64,000 nucleotides of DNA from Azadirachta indica (GCA_022749755.1 CM040449.1:11752363-11816362), one strand, 5' to 3'; shown: positions 23,501 through 37,418, numbered from the stretch's first letter. Translations and numbers: made by a program. The notes: generated by a model from the letters alone, not told the origin.

Positions 23501-26500
23501 TAGGAGGGATAAAGGACTTCCAAATACTATAGCACCAAAGGAGAGACAGTCTTTTACCACGAAAAAATAGTTATAGCTATCCTTGAGGTGAAGATTACCT
23601 GAATTGGTAGTAATGCAAACTAGCTTGTCTGAGCAAGGACAACTTGGCAAAAATAGATCAGTAATTTTTTGCAAATACAAGGGAACTTGAGAGAGAAATT
23701 CGGAGTAAGAACCCATCTATGATCTTTAATCAGTTCATTAACCATAGAATGTAAGGGAATATTAGAAGTAGACCCTACCATGTCTAGGATTGACTGACCC
23801 AACCAATTATCTTGCAAAAACCAAGTGCTCTTGCCATCTCCAATGATCCATTGGCACCCTTGCCGCATATGAGAAATAACTTCCTTGATACCAATCCAAA
23901 TGGAGGATAAAGAATAAGAAGTAGAATGAGAGAAACTAGAAATGCGGAAATGTGTGCACAAAAAAGGCTCCAATTCGAGAAGGAAGACATTAGTTTCCAG
24001 GAAAGCTGAAGGAGAGCTGCCCGATTTAAAGTTTTGAAGTCTCTCAGACCTAGGTCACCTTCATTTTTAGGCATGCAAACTGTATTCCAAGCGACAGTGA
24101 CCAATTTCTTAGTAGAGCAATCTCCTGACCAAATGAAGTTTCTACACCACCTGTTTAGCACTTTCAATAAGGAAGCAGGCCATTTATAGACTGAGAAACT
24201 TGGAGAAGAATGGACTGGCTAACAGACTGAACTAGCCGAACACACCCAGCTATTGACAACAATTTACCCTGCCAACCCTCCTATTTACATTTGACCTCAT
24301 CAGCTATAGGTTGAAGAATTTTTTTTTTTTTTTTTTTATGTCTTCCTTTGAAGATAAGCACTCCAAGATGCTTGAAAGGAAAAAAACCCTTGCTAAAAGC
24401 CACATGATAGATTTAACAAGATCACTTTGTCTAGTATTTGAATCTCTAAGATAAAACTTGCTTTTCTCAATACTAATATGTTGCCCAGAAACAAGCCCAT
24501 ACATATCTAAGAAAGACTTTAGTTTCTTAAGAGATTTTGCGTCGCTTTTGCAAAAAATGATCACATCATCTGCAAGAAGGGCGTGGGTAGGAGCAACACA
24601 TCCATGCACTGTAGACATACGTTTCACTAACCATTTCTTAACCAAGGCATCAATACCAAACTAAGGACATCTTCAGCAAGGCAAAAAGAAGAGGCGATAA
24701 AAGATCACCTTGACGCACACCTCTGCTGCATGAGAAAAAAACCATGAGTACTGCCATTGATAAGGATGGATAGGCGAGCAGATTACAAAATTTGTTGAAT
24801 CCAAAAGATGAATTTAGGATCAAAACCAAAAGAACGAAGAACTTGCAAAAGAAATGGCCATTCCAAAGTGTCAAAGGCTTTAACAATGTCAATCTTCATA
24901 GCTACATTGCCCTCCAAGGACTTCCCGCCAAGAAAATTAACAGATTCTGAAACCATACCAATACAATTGGAAATGCGTCGACCTTTGATGAAAGCTGCCT
25001 GTTGACTAGAAATAATACGTTTTACAATATTTCCCAGTCTATCAGCAATAATCCTCATAATAATCTTGAAGCAAAAGTTACTCATGGCAATAGGACAAAA
25101 CTGGTCAATTGCATTCGCACCATCAACTGTCGGTAAAGTAATAAAAGAGCTATTGACATTTTGATAAAGACAATCTGTAGTAAGGAATTGAAGAACAAAG
25201 GCCACAACATCATCTTAATAGTATTCCAGCAAGAATGGTAAAAGAGCCCTGGAAAACTGTCAGGACCCGAAGCATTAGAAGGATCCATAGAAAAACTGTT
25301 GAAGTGATCTCCACAACAGAAGGGGTGCAAGCAGTAAGCTATTTTCTCCTACAGTGACAAGCCTTGGAACAAGAAAGCAAATCAACAAAATGTCTGTGGA
25401 AATATTAGAAGAATTTGCAGATGAGTAAAGATCCTTAGAATAATTGGTTATATGTTTTGCAAGAACTGTTTGGTTTGTCACCTCTTTTCCTTCAAAATTA
25501 AGAATCAAAATGCGAGATTGTGTGGCATGAACTTTAGCATAAATATGAAAGAAACAAATGCAACTGTCTCCTTCTTAAAGCCATTTAACATGGGCTTTAT
25601 CCCTCTGAAAAGAAACTTGATTCTGGACAGCATTCTGAACTCTGAGATTGGCTATAAGTTCTACTTGAAGTTTCTCATCATCTACACCAGAAATAGAAAT
25701 TTCTTCTTAAATTTGAAATAATACAGAGCAGGCCAAAGTGACTGCATCATCTACATTACCATAAGACTTGATAGGCCAGCTCTTTAAGACTTGCTTCAAA
25801 GCTTTTAGCTTGTGTCAAAATGTACATAGGAAAGTCGAAAAAGCGATTTGAACTCCATATTTGCTCTACTAAAGTCTGAAAATTAGAATGGGCGATCCAT
25901 ATAGAAAGGAATCAAAAAGGTTTTGGGCCATCATGAATATTCTTGGAACCGAAGTATACAAGAGGACTATGATCAGAAACTATGCGAGGAACTACCATAT
26001 AATGACTAATTGGCCACAGATCCATCCAGCTAGTCAAGCAAAGAATTCTGTCCAGTCTAAGCTCCATATAGTTGGCATTTTCCTGCTTATTGGACCAAGT
26101 AAAATGAGGCCCTGAATAATTCAAATGGAGAAGGTTACAAGAGTTAATCATAGCTCTAAATTCAGCACAAGAAATTGAAGATGGTAGATTTCATCCCAAT
26201 TTCTCATAAGACCCAAGAACCGCATTAAAGTCACCAAAAACCATCCATGGTAACTAAGTTTGGGTAATTGGTAACTCCTGCCAAAGCTGACAGTGAACGA
26301 CATAAGATGTGGAAGTATAGACGAAGGAAATAATACAACTCTGACCATCCATGTTCATTTGCACAGCCATATGCTGATTTGTACGAGTAGTCAAAAGCAG
26401 AGCCTTCTGTCTGACATTGTGAAAAAGCCACATATTGAGAAGCAATAATCCTCTGTTTTTATGACCTAAAAAAACTAGATTATTAACATTCCAAAAAGAT

Positions 26501-28223
26501 AGAGGAACAGAAGAGAAACTGACCATGGGTTCTACAATACGTAAAAGATTTCATTGCATGGGCTTTTTTCCACGTCCTCTGGTGAGGATGGTTGAAGGAA
26601 GTGTTGGAGCTTCGCGATTCCGACTCTTTTTTCTTTTTTTTTTTTTTTACCTGAGACTTTGAGATCACCATAACAAATCCTTCGTTTTGACTACCAGCAT
26701 CCTTTTCAGTTGGGTTTGAATCATTATCTGACAAGTCCAATAATGAGTCATCTTCACATTCCTTTTTAGAGACATTTTCAAAAGCACGTTCTCCCTCTTT
26801 AGTTTCAGCTCCTTCCTTCAAGAGATGATTAGATAGTGTAGCAAGATCTCTATCAATTTTTGATACCCCTAGAGTAGCATTTCCAGTGTCATCAAAATTT
26901 GTGAGGTCTACAGTTAAATTCACTGTTGTATTCTTGTTATCCGACTCAACCTCAACAATGTCTCCTAACACTCTACCCACAACTGGATCATTGAATTTTT
27001 CTTTTGCTTTATCAACAAATGAGATTTCATTATTTGAATTTCCCAAAGCATCAGTAGAAGTTTTGGTTCCCGTCTCCACTTCTTCCGCAGCAAGAAGCTC
27101 CGATCTATTTGTTTACATCATGGGGATCTTCTCTAAATCTCCGATCTATCTGCCTAAAAGATTGGTACGATAAAGAGAAAACTCTTGGCTGTGTAATTTT
27201 GGATCAATTTGGTGATTTTAGCATCACTTCTTTGGATAGGTGAAGGAAGATCAGTAGTAAATTGTGACAAATCCTTTGATTCCAAGAGAATAGATGCAGA
27301 GGTAGGACGTTGGTAAGCTGATTTCGAAGGAACAACAGCTGGTTCAGAGAAGATCTTCGGCCGATAGTAAGCATCATTTTCCTTTTTAATTGTCCGCATA
27401 TTTGCCTCCACTTCCGCCATCATAACATCCATGATGTCCGGAACTTCCACGGAGGAAAATGTCTCCACCGCGACGAGCTGATTCTTCCAACTTCACGAGG
27501 AACTACAAAGTTTGAATTTTTCAATGACCTTATATCAAACACCAAGGAAGCATGAGATAAGTCCCCAAACTTCCGAAAAATTTCTGTTGAAAAAGGCTAG
27601 CTCTTGAACTAAATTAGTAGAACAAAAGCAAATCAAGTGAATATTTTCAAGATAGGAAGAAATCCGGCCAAGAAACACTCTCACTAACTCATATTTTCTA
27701 TGAATGTATCATACATCAGTTTTACAATAACATAAGTATTATCAAATATTTTTTTGAAGAACAAAAAAATGAGTATTGAAAACTACAATTTTCAGAAATA
27801 TTACCAGCTCTCCAAGAAGACCTTATCATGGTGAAATAGAAACAAAGGAGCAAAAGAACCAGCTTCATCTTCCTTCATAGTTAAGAACTTGCAAATGGAT
27901 CCAGCGCCGTAGAATCTCTCAACTTCTCCATTCTCTGCCGTCCGGACCGAGCATTTGAGTATGTCATAGCTTGCCAAAAGCCGTAACATCCGGTCCAGCA
28001 GAGCCGGCGCATCCGGATTCTTTGTCGGAAGCCTGGATGCAATCTCAGAAGGTGAGAGGAAAGCAGATTCATCCTCGCCGGCGGCGGAGATAATGTCGAC
28101 AAGATTGAGCTCGATGGCTGATTTTAATACCATCGGAAGAACCGCTGCATTTGCTATCCGGACGGCAAGTTTCCCGACTTCATCGTGATCCTGGTGGTCT
28201 CGTGGCACTGGAACAGTACTCAT
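20516..28223 (-). CDS. COMT-like O-/N-methyltransferase, four exons with a 6.1-kb first intron
   Basis: Minus-strand exons are 27805-28223, 21346-21656, 21194-21258 and 20516-20812. All have GT-AG borders (tggtaata donor, tttcag acceptor for intron 1) and join in phase to 363 residues, a normal COMT length. Residues 1-140 are the dimerisation part ([14 protein letters not shown], then [13 protein letters not shown]). The SAM-binding motif is LVDVGGGTG. Catalytic His269 (WILHSW), Glu297 (VVESIL) and Glu329 (GGKERT) fall at exactly the alfalfa COMT positions. The substrate pocket differs: Phe130, His131 and Arg324 replace the Met130, Asn131 and Asn324 I recall for COMT, so it is unlikely to be a standard lignin COMT; anthranilate-type or specialised phenolic substrates are possible. 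Intron 1 contains a decayed LINE in the same orientation. If the first exon is not spliced across 6.1 kb, the gene would be broken into two parts. Confidence 0.82.
21975..27480 (-). mobile_element. Degenerate L1-type LINE retrotransposon with RNase H
   Basis: Minus-strand domains in order: an ORF1-like acidic/Lys-rich region (about 27468-26483); apurinic endonuclease (about 26500-25900, motifs GDFNAVLG and SDHSPL); a linker (about 25700-25300); reverse transcriptase (about 25250-24300, motifs [39 protein letters not shown] and LADD for the catalytic box); a zinc-finger-like zf-RVT region (about 24170-23190); and RNase H (about 22960-22600, motifs DGSSKNNPG and ECDS). Many stops and frameshifts make it inactive. 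The 3' end lies near 21975-22020. No clear target-site duplication was found, and the 5' limit is uncertain. It sits in intron 1 of the methyltransferase gene. Confidence 0.88.
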
Positions 28224-28249
28224 CTAGAACGTTTTGTGAAGATTTAATT

Positions 28250-28255
28250 CACGTG
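28250..28255 (-). promoter_or_regulatory. G-box (CACGTG) at the methyltransferase start region
   Basis: A palindromic CACGTG lies 27 bases before the ATG at 28223, near the expected transcription start. G-boxes bind bZIP/bHLH factors such as MYC2, which would fit stress or jasmonate control. Whether it is used is unknown. Confidence 0.4.
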
Positions 28256-28280
28256 GCCAAATCTTGAATAATCCGCAAAT

Positions 28281-28288
28281 ATTTTATA
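28281..28288 (-). promoter_or_regulatory. TATA box of the methyltransferase gene
   Basis: TATAAAAT on the minus strand, about 58 bases before the ATG. This supports 28223 as the real first exon of a transcribed gene. Confidence 0.6.
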
Positions 28289-28639
28289 AAAGGGAAGCAT
28301 CAAATGCAATGTTACACGTCTGAATCAGTTTTTAACAGTAACTATTAGTTATCGGTTTTCTTAAATAATTATTATATAATATATATTACAAAAATAATTA
28401 ATTTGAATCAAAATATTTTCATAAAAATTTTTTAAAAATAATTATCAAATACATTCACGTAAGAGTATTTTGGTTAAAAAAATTTGAGATGATCATTTTT
28501 AAAAAATATTTTAAATAGTAATTATTACTGAAAATTTATCTCAAGTATTAGTCATTTTCGTTAAATTTTCTTTATGATATAAAGTTCAATATACCCCAAT
28601 GATCTACCTCTTACTTTTTGAAAATATTTGAAATGGTTG

Positions 28640-29160
28640 CTTAGATGTGACAATTCTAAATAGAGCTAAATAAAATCAAATTGAACCGAATTTGAAGTAT
28701 ACTATATATTAAATCGCATCGAATTTAACTAAATTAAATAATTTGATTTGATTCAATTTTAAGTGGGTTATTTGACTGTACTTTTGTTCCATTTTAATTC
28801 TGCGAGTCGATTTTAAAAAAAATTTTGAATATTTTTATATAAGTATATAATTTAAATGATAATTATAAAAAAATAATTTTTAAAATATATAATAATTTTT
28901 TTTATTTTTATATAAATTTATATAAATAAAAAAATAAAATTTTTTATTTATTTATAATTTTTTAAAAAAATTAAAGATTTTAATAAAATTTTACAACCAA
29001 TTTCAGTTTGATTTCAATTAAAAATTAAATCCGAACCAAATCATTTACATCAAAATTAAATGCAACGGAACTCACCTTTATAATCGAATCGAACCGAACC
29101 AAATAATTTGATTCAATTTTACTTGATTCGGTTGAATATTTTTATCCGATTCTAATTTTG
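28640..29160. repeat. GAACCGAA-type AT-rich repeat
   Basis: Motifs such as ttgaaccgaa and cgaatcgaaccgaacc flank very AT-rich DNA with attcaatttta-type direct repeats. This composition is common in dispersed plant repeats. I could not define its ends. Confidence 0.3.
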
Positions 29161-31229
29161 ATCATAATCATTGAACTCAATATAAATTAAACACAAAATT
29201 TATGAGTTGAGATTGGTTTAAATTAACATAATTATTAAGCATATCGAATTTTTATAATCTATTTATTAATAAGATCATATTAAAATTTTATGTCTTCAAT
29301 CTGTAAATTTGTTTATAATATGATTAATAATTATTTAGTTAATAATATTAAATTAACCCAACAAATTTTTAATAACTTATACATTACATGGAATTGTTTT
29401 GACATAATTAAAAGATATAGAATTATTTTTATAAATTTTTAAACTCAAAATTACATCAAAAAATTAAAAGTATATTTGTTTTTTGTTGCTGTAACGCCCT
29501 CTCTCTGTCTCTCTCACTGTCTTGTACATCTCTCTTTCTACTTTCGAAATGTATAAAATCTTAGATTTTATTACAATATTTTTGTAAATTTTTATCATCA
29601 TTTTGTTTAATTGTTTGTTATTGGAAGAATGAACAATTTATGAGAGATAGAGGATTATTTTTTATTCAAATTATGAGGTTAATCTTTTTTTCTGCAGGAC
29701 AACCAAAGAATTAATTAAACAAATATTTTGGCCTGTTGTGCATTTTGTTTGAAAAATCGACTCTCAGATTCCCTGCAACTTGGAGTTGATGCCTTATGGG
29801 ATATGAGTTATTAAAGTAATCTTCATTCAATATTAGGAATTATTATTTATTAATATTTTGATCATTTCATTGACTTGATACATTAAAAATTGAATCAGTT
29901 TATTTGGATGATTTTGTTGATTTTCTAGTGAAATGATGTAAACTTTATATATATTCTGTTTAGTTGACTTATGTATTATTTTATTTTAAGTATTTTAATG
30001 CGTAAAATTACAAATAAACAGGTAAATATATTATTAGTACTAAATCTAGGAACAAAAATTACAACTTATTTCTTCAAACATTAGTGGTATTAATTTGTCC
30101 ATCCCCAAACTCCAGGAGAGGCATATGTCAATTATCCTATCAGATATATATATATGTATATATATATAGTATAAACAAAAATTATAGTAAAATATAAAAA
30201 TTAATCCATTTGTTATTAATGAAATGATATGCTTAGAATAATTTTATAAATAAAAAATTTTTTTGAAGCAAATATATTTAGAATTTTAATAAAAAAATAA
30301 AAATCTATTAATTGTTTAATAGTTTACAAATATTTTTAGATAAAAATTATATAATTACTTTGAATAGATAAATTAAAAAAATATTTAAAATAAAATAAGG
30401 GCATTTAAATAATTTAACTTCTAACAAAAACATATATATATATATATATAAATTTGTATCTCAAAACCTAAAATTTAAATTTCTTCAATAAGCGTAGAAT
30501 AGTTTTTCATATCTTTCGAAAACTCTTCTTCTGTGATAACTAAAAACATTTAAAATTTGTTTTTAACAATTGACAAAAAATTTTTAAAGTTATACCAAAC
30601 AAATAACTCTTACATATAAATTCAATCATGTAAATTAATTAATGTAATAATATTATATTATTAGAGTAAAATAAAAGAAATAATACAAAACAAGTGTAAA
30701 AATGTAACTTTGAAATATCACATCAGAATGCCAGTTCACAATAAAAAATTAAAAAAAAAAAATAATTCTAACGAGTCATTATGTATCATGCATGAATAGA
30801 ATTTAACCAAAATTAACAAATAAAACTAAGGATTTTATTTTGGTTATGCTCTACACAAACATACATAGATATGTCATTCTATCATACCAAGATAAGAATC
30901 CCCGTATTAATAACGGAGATCATTAATTGGAACTGTTAGATTAAATTTATTGTTTATAATAATTAATTTAAATTAGATAAACTATTATAATTTACCGGTT
31001 GAATATAATTTTATCAGTCAAATATAATAAAAGATAAAAAAGTATATCTTTTGTGTTTATATAAATTTTTTTAAGTAAAAAAAAAAAAATTTTATTATGT
31101 GTTTATCTAAATTTCTGGCTGTAATTAATTCTAATTTTATTAAATTCTAAAACTCTCCTAAATAATTCGAATTTTATTCGAATTATAAATTTGTTGCATG
31201 TAATAATTCTAGTTTTATGCAAAGTAATT
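29161..31229. other. Gene-poor AT-rich DNA
   Basis: No gene seen. Short (TA)n runs occur near 30145-30168 and 30431-30451. Confidence 0.5.
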
Positions 31230-32490
31230 ATATTTTACGTGTTTAAATTTTAATTAATTATATTTTGTACTAAAAATACAAATTAAGATCAAAATAATAA
31301 ATAACAATATTGTATTTGTGTACATAAGACAAAAAGTGTAAACATAATATAAAACATGTAAATCCATATTAAACTTATTATCTTAATATAAAAAATTAAA
31401 TTTGAATATAAAACTTGTATGTAAAATATAACACTTATAAAAGTTAAAATTAAAAACCAAAAATAATAAATTAACACATCAAAGAGTAAAAAAAAAAAAT
31501 TGATTTGGTAAATTTAACATGAAACATGTAAATGTAATGAAATAAATATTAGTTAACATTAAAATAATAAAATACAATGTTATATCTGTATATAGAACAA
31601 AAAAATTATGAATATAATATAAAACATATAAATCAACATTAAACTTATTATCTTGATATAAAAAATTTAATTATAATGTAAAATTTATATGTAAAACATA
31701 ACACTTGTAACGTTAAAATTTAAAAATTTAAAAAAAATCAATATAAAAGGATAAAAATAAACATTAATTTTATAAATTCAATATAAAAAATATAAATGCA
31801 TGAAATACATATAAATTAACATTAAATTGTCAAATGACAACAAAATAATTGTAAACAAAATAAAAAAATTATAATTATGACATAAAAATTATAGATCTAT
31901 ATAAAGTTTATAATTTGCACATAAAAGATTAAATTATAACATATAACTTATATATAAAATAAAATACTTGTAAAACTTAAAAATAAAATATAAGTCAACA
32001 TAAAATAGTAAAAACAAACACCAATTTTATGAATTCAATATAGAAAATATAAATATACTGAAATAAATGTAAATTAACATCAAATTATCAAATAACAACA
32101 ATAGTTGTAAACAAAAACAAAGAATTATAACTGTGACGTAAAGGTTATAAATTCACATAAAATTTATAATCTTTACATAAAATATTAAATTATAGTATAT
32201 AATAGGTAAGTAAAATAAAATACTTATAAAAATTAAAAATAAAAAATAATAAGACAATATAAAAAAGTAAAAATGGATATCAATTTCATAAATACAACAT
32301 AAAAAATATAATTATAATGAGTTAAAGGTAAATGAACACAAATTAATAAATAACAATATTATAGTTGTATATAAAATAAAAAAAATATAAATGTAACATA
32401 AAAATTGTGAAACAACATTCAACTTGTAATTCTGATATAGAAAATTAAATTTCAATGAAAAAGTTGTATAAAATTTACAATCCTTGTAAA
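31230..32490. repeat. Diverged ~260-bp tandem repeat, about five copies
   Basis: Equivalent points (aataaataacaatatt or close variants) occur near 31296, 31566, 31831, 32089 and 32345, giving steps of 270, 265, 258 and 256 bp. Each unit carries the same order of blocks: a caa(t)aacaa block, a gtaaacaaaa block, a cataaaa-ttataa block, a ttaaatta block and a taaaa-caccaatttt block. Composition is about 85% A+T. No coding potential. Confidence 0.75.
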
Positions 32491-35400
32491 ATTATAAAAG
32501 TATTTCAAAATTTTATATAGTTTTAAATATATAATACATAAATAAAGAATATATAATACATAATTATATATTTTCTCTAAATAATGGATATACTTTACCA
32601 CAGGGACACAAAATTATTATTGACATTTTTAATTTATTAAAATTATTTAATAATTTTATTCTACATGTGTATTAATCACTTTTTTCTTGCTCTTATCTTT
32701 TTTTTTTCTTAATTGCAGGATGTTAGATAAAAGATCACTTACAAATGGTAAATATCAGTAATTTAATAATACCATTCTTATTATGCCAAATTGAATTTAT
32801 ATTATATGGGATTAAAAATTATTAAATTTTGTATTCGTCGTAATTAACATCAATTTTATAAAATTAAATTAATTTACATTTTACTTTTCTTAATTATCCT
32901 TTTCAGAATTTCTTATTTATATTTCTACATTACATGTATACTTTTTCCACTCACAATTTATTGATTTTAAAATATTTTTATTTTTTTTAATTAATGTGAT
33001 ATTAGTTATAGGGTTATTTTATTATACTATTCATTTTCAACTATTATAATAATTTTTACATCTTCAAATTAACATATTTTTTTCATTAATTTATATAAAT
33101 ACAATTATCATAAGTAATAAATGAGATGTGTCTTATTTGTAATATTGATTTTTAAGCTATAATAATTTATTTTATTATTAATAATTTTTAAAAAAATAAA
33201 CAAAGAATATGTTTTTTGATAATATTTAAATTAATGTTTTTTAAATAGATTATTCTTCGTATGTATAACATACTGCTTAATATTAAATTTCAATTCTATT
33301 ATATGAATTTGTATTTCAAATATATTTCTAAAAAATAATTGTAAAATAACTTTAATATATTAAAAAATAAAAAAAATAATTTTTAATCTGAATAATAGAT
33401 TACTTTTATATGTTACTTGCTGAGCAAGTTAATTATTATTATACAAAATGAATGGTTCAAATTTTAATTTTAAATTTAAAGGTCAATATAAATGACTTAT
33501 TAATACTGACATTAAAATTCTAATATTGTAGAATTTTTCATATATATATATATGTATGTATGTATGTATATAAGGACAAATTGAAAGATTTACGTACAAA
33601 TTAAATAGGATTAAGAATAATAAAAAAAAGTTGTTATATAGAAGTAATTATCTCTAATATATTAATAAAAAAGTTATTTCTAATATTGTTATCTCCATTT
33701 TTTGAATACGTAAAGATATACGGGATATGTTTGGATTACCTTTATTTTTTTCTAATTTATGCTAGTAATTAAGTAAATAAAATTACAATAATTATTATTT
33801 TATGTACAAATTAATTAACATGCCTGTGGCACTATTATATACTTTATTCGCATTATTCATTTCATAACATTTCTACAGCAATTTAATACCCCTCCATGAC
33901 TGTTAATTTATGTATAACTAATATTTTATATATAGTATTATCGGATTTGTAGTTGAGGTTTAGCTATAAGTTATTATAGTAATCTTTTTATTTTTCACTT
34001 CTTATTCTTGAGATGAAGAGTATGAGGGAAATTGTTAAGTGTGAAACACATATTTGATGTAAATGTAAAGTTGATAAATTAACATTTAGTAAATACATAT
34101 GTCAATATGATCACGTATATTGATGATTTGATCTCATAATGAAGGATATATGAATAATAGTGCTCCAGAATATCATATTTAATAAAATTAAATTCAACAT
34201 TATTTTTATTTGTTTTATTCACTTTATTAGAAGAAATTAACTTTTGAAATGTAATTGAAATAATATATGAAGACAGAATTGATTCAACAATCAATCCTTG
34301 ATCATGATCCATCGATTTCCCAATTACATACTATAATTCATATTTTCTTGCAATTGATTTGTATGAATACAAAATAAGAGAAAAAAAGAATGAAAGAAAT
34401 GCGATCTTTTTCTTATTATTAATTACTTAAATAAATCTAAATTCACAAATAAAAAATCTTATTGTACCCGAATCAATAAAAGCCAAGCTAATAATCAATC
34501 AAAAGATAATGACAAACGCAAATTAACAGATAATTGGTGTCATAAAAGTGAAGCAAAGGATTTTGTATTAAGAGGGTAGCCATTAATGGCTGATTTGGGA
34601 TTGTAAAAAGTGGTGGAATGGTTGTAATTAATGGAGAAACGATCACGGCAGATTAGAGGGAGAGTGAATGCATCAAGAAGTTGTGGTTTCAATGGAGTAA
34701 TGAAGGTAGTGACAACAACTAAAAGATACAGAGAGAGGTAATTGAAGCCATGAGTGGAATAGGGAATTGCTTAGAAAACAATGAGTAATTATGGAAAAAG
34801 TTATGAGTAAATAGTGCTTTAAATAGAAGGCAGTATGTGAATTTGGTTATAGAAAATTGTGAAGAAATTGTTTGGTTGAAGTTTGAATTTAGTGACATAA
34901 AATAAAGTTTGTGTGAGAAATTGTTAGATGTGAAACAAATATTTGGTGTAGTGGTGAATAGGAATTTGACTCTTCTTCAGTCATAAGGAACGACCTGTTG
35001 GTTAACTCTACAAGCTGCGTATGGGATTGGGTTAGTGGGTTACATATCTAGCCATATATTTGAAATTATGAACTTTAACTATTTAAAGGATAAAAATAAT
35101 ATGAATTATATAATTTTTTAGTTAAATAGTGTTGATATATATATTTTTTTTTTTAAAAAAATATTATATATACATATGTATGAGGAAAGGGACGGAAATA
35201 GAGATTAGAGTATTAAACTATTTTCTATTTAATTAATAATTTGGAGATTAATCTTTTTTTATTTTTCTGTCCATTTCCCATCACATCATTCTAATTAATA
35301 TTGTATCTTTTTACTTATTTGCTAGATGTTGTCCCTTAGAGCAATACATGTTAAATTTTAGACTTTTCAAAATTTTGAAGTAAGAGTCGTAATTTGGGTT

Positions 35401-36465
35401 ACCATGTCATATTGGTGTTGTGTTAAATAAATACATAACAAATTTTAAACTATAACCTAAATCAATTCATTTAATAATAGTGTGAAGAATTAAAATGTTA
35501 ACTCAATCCATTTATTAAATGATTATTCATTTAATAATTGTGTTACTTAACATAATTTTCTTATATATTTTGATTATCATAATCTATTTATTAATAGTGT
35601 CATTTAAATTAAATCGAACCAATTAACTTCGTATTATGTTCATATCAAGTTGACATGCCGTGTTAAAAATTATCTTCCCTAATTTGGAGTATTTTCTAAT
35701 TTCTGTTTTGTTTGATGTATTCACGAAAATATATATTTTACAGAGATAATAAACACCCAATACTTACCTAATTTCTTTGATATACAAAAATGAATATAAT
35801 GTACTCATATTATATACCTATTAAATATATGTCCATTCTTTCTCTGTTAAAATAATAAAAATATCTGTATATATATTTTTTTAATTCCATGAAATTGAGA
35901 ACATTTCTGTAAGGGTGAATATTTTGATACGAGCATTATTATTAAATGATGATAAGCTTTCGTTCACGTTTATCATACTTCTTTTTCAGATTTGCAGTAG
36001 AGACCAAGGTTTTAATTCAATGATAAACTATGCAAATCAAGCTTCAATTAATAAATTTTATTTAACAAACATAATGATTTTATTCTCCTAATTAACCAAC
36101 AAAATATTGATTGTAAACAAACTAATCACAAAGAGAACGATCACTGTATACAAATTAAATTTATCGAGCTTTTTAAGTTTTCTAAGCTTTATAACAAAAC
36201 TTGATTCTAACTCGGATAGTAAATTCATGTATCGTTGATTTCTAGTACATTCACACCATTGATGAGTTAATAAACAGCATTATCATATGACCTAACCAAC
36301 CACCTGGAGCTCACTATTTTTTAACTAGTTAATTTGTCCATAAAAATTTCATGCCCTCTCCAATGCAAAAGGTGCCTGATCAAATTTTACCTTTAAATAT
36401 AGCCATCTTCAAATAAAGCCACCCTCATTTCATAGCTTCATCTATTTTCTGAAATTATTGCTCAA
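32491..36465. other. Gene-poor AT-rich DNA
   Basis: No gene seen. A (TA)n/(TATG)n run lies at about 33541-33571. Short open stretches such as 34079-34312 (minus) look random. Confidence 0.5.
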
Positions 36466-36693
36466 ATGGCTTCCACTCATCACTTATTTCTTCTCTCTAA
36501 CAGCCACCTTCACAATTCCTTTTTAATTTTGGGTTGTTTTGATTACTTGTCTCGACCATTATTTTTAAAGAAATCCGGAATTGTAGGCCTTAATCTTCAA
36601 CGATTGTCACTAATCTGCCAACTGGTAGTTAAAATGTTTGCATATTACTCAAATACGAAGCAATATGGCAAATTTTTTAACTCCCAGTTGTGA
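36466..36693 (+). CDS. Small uncertain open reading frame (75 codons)
   Basis: An ATG with reasonable context (ctcaaatggct) starts a 75-codon frame with a hydrophobic stretch near the N-terminus, and a TATA-like taaatatagcc lies upstream at about 36393. I recognise no family. It may be a chance frame or the broken first exon of a lost gene. Confidence 0.2.
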   Translation: MASTHHLFLLSNSHLHNSFLILGCFDYLSRPLFLKKSGIVGLNLQRLSLICQLVVKMFAYYSNTKQYGKFFNSQL

Positions 36694-37415
36694 GATTAAT
36701 GACAGTGGCTGACGATTAAGCACTAAAATTGTTTGATTTCTAAACAAGACTGAGGCAAGTTATCAAAGCAACCAAAAGTTAGAAAACCCATCTCAAACGG
36801 CAGTTCTGTTGGTGTCTTCCAATTTAAATTTGGCCAATGAGAAGGTTTGCTTGGACGTGATTATTGCAGAAATGCTTATATCATAAACTTCTTGTTAGTC
36901 GCAATTCTCATTATAAGACTTGCACTAACTTCTATCTTCTATGCAGAAAATTTATTGTAGACATGCCAGTTTGTTTTTCAATTTTCAAATAGCAATGTGA
37001 ATATATAATTTTATATCTTTTAAAATGACTCTAGATTTTTATCTTTTATGTAAAGAATTTATATCAGCAATTTTGATTTAATTTAGTCTATTGTGGTTCA
37101 AAAATGTACGCCAAATTTGAGTGAAATCATTTAATATATTGTCATCCGGAAATATGCGTCAAATTTGAGTGAAATTAGCCTCTGCAAATTGTTTTTAAGC
37201 AAAATTAACCTTCCGTATTTAGTTAGGAGGAATTGCATCCATGTCTTTTTGCCTTTTAAAAGAATTAATTACTGATATTTTTATTTCATTACAACATATT
37301 ATGAATGTGATGTAGATACGTCAATCAAATAACACCGAACCCAGATAAATAAGCATTATCATCATCGCTCACGCCAATAACACCAAAACACTAACAATTA
37401 AGATAGAATAAGAAG

Positions 37416-37418
<3 letters not shown>

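Noticed and set aside
22765..24664. Plus-strand open frames between 22.7 and 24.7 kb
   Set aside because: They are antisense to the LINE RNase H, zinc-finger and reverse transcriptase regions.
27540..27600. Short minus-strand reading resembling a pentatricopeptide repeat ([12 protein letters not shown])
   Set aside because: It is only one partial motif, broken by stops on both sides and next to the LINE 5' end; too little to call a PPR gene.
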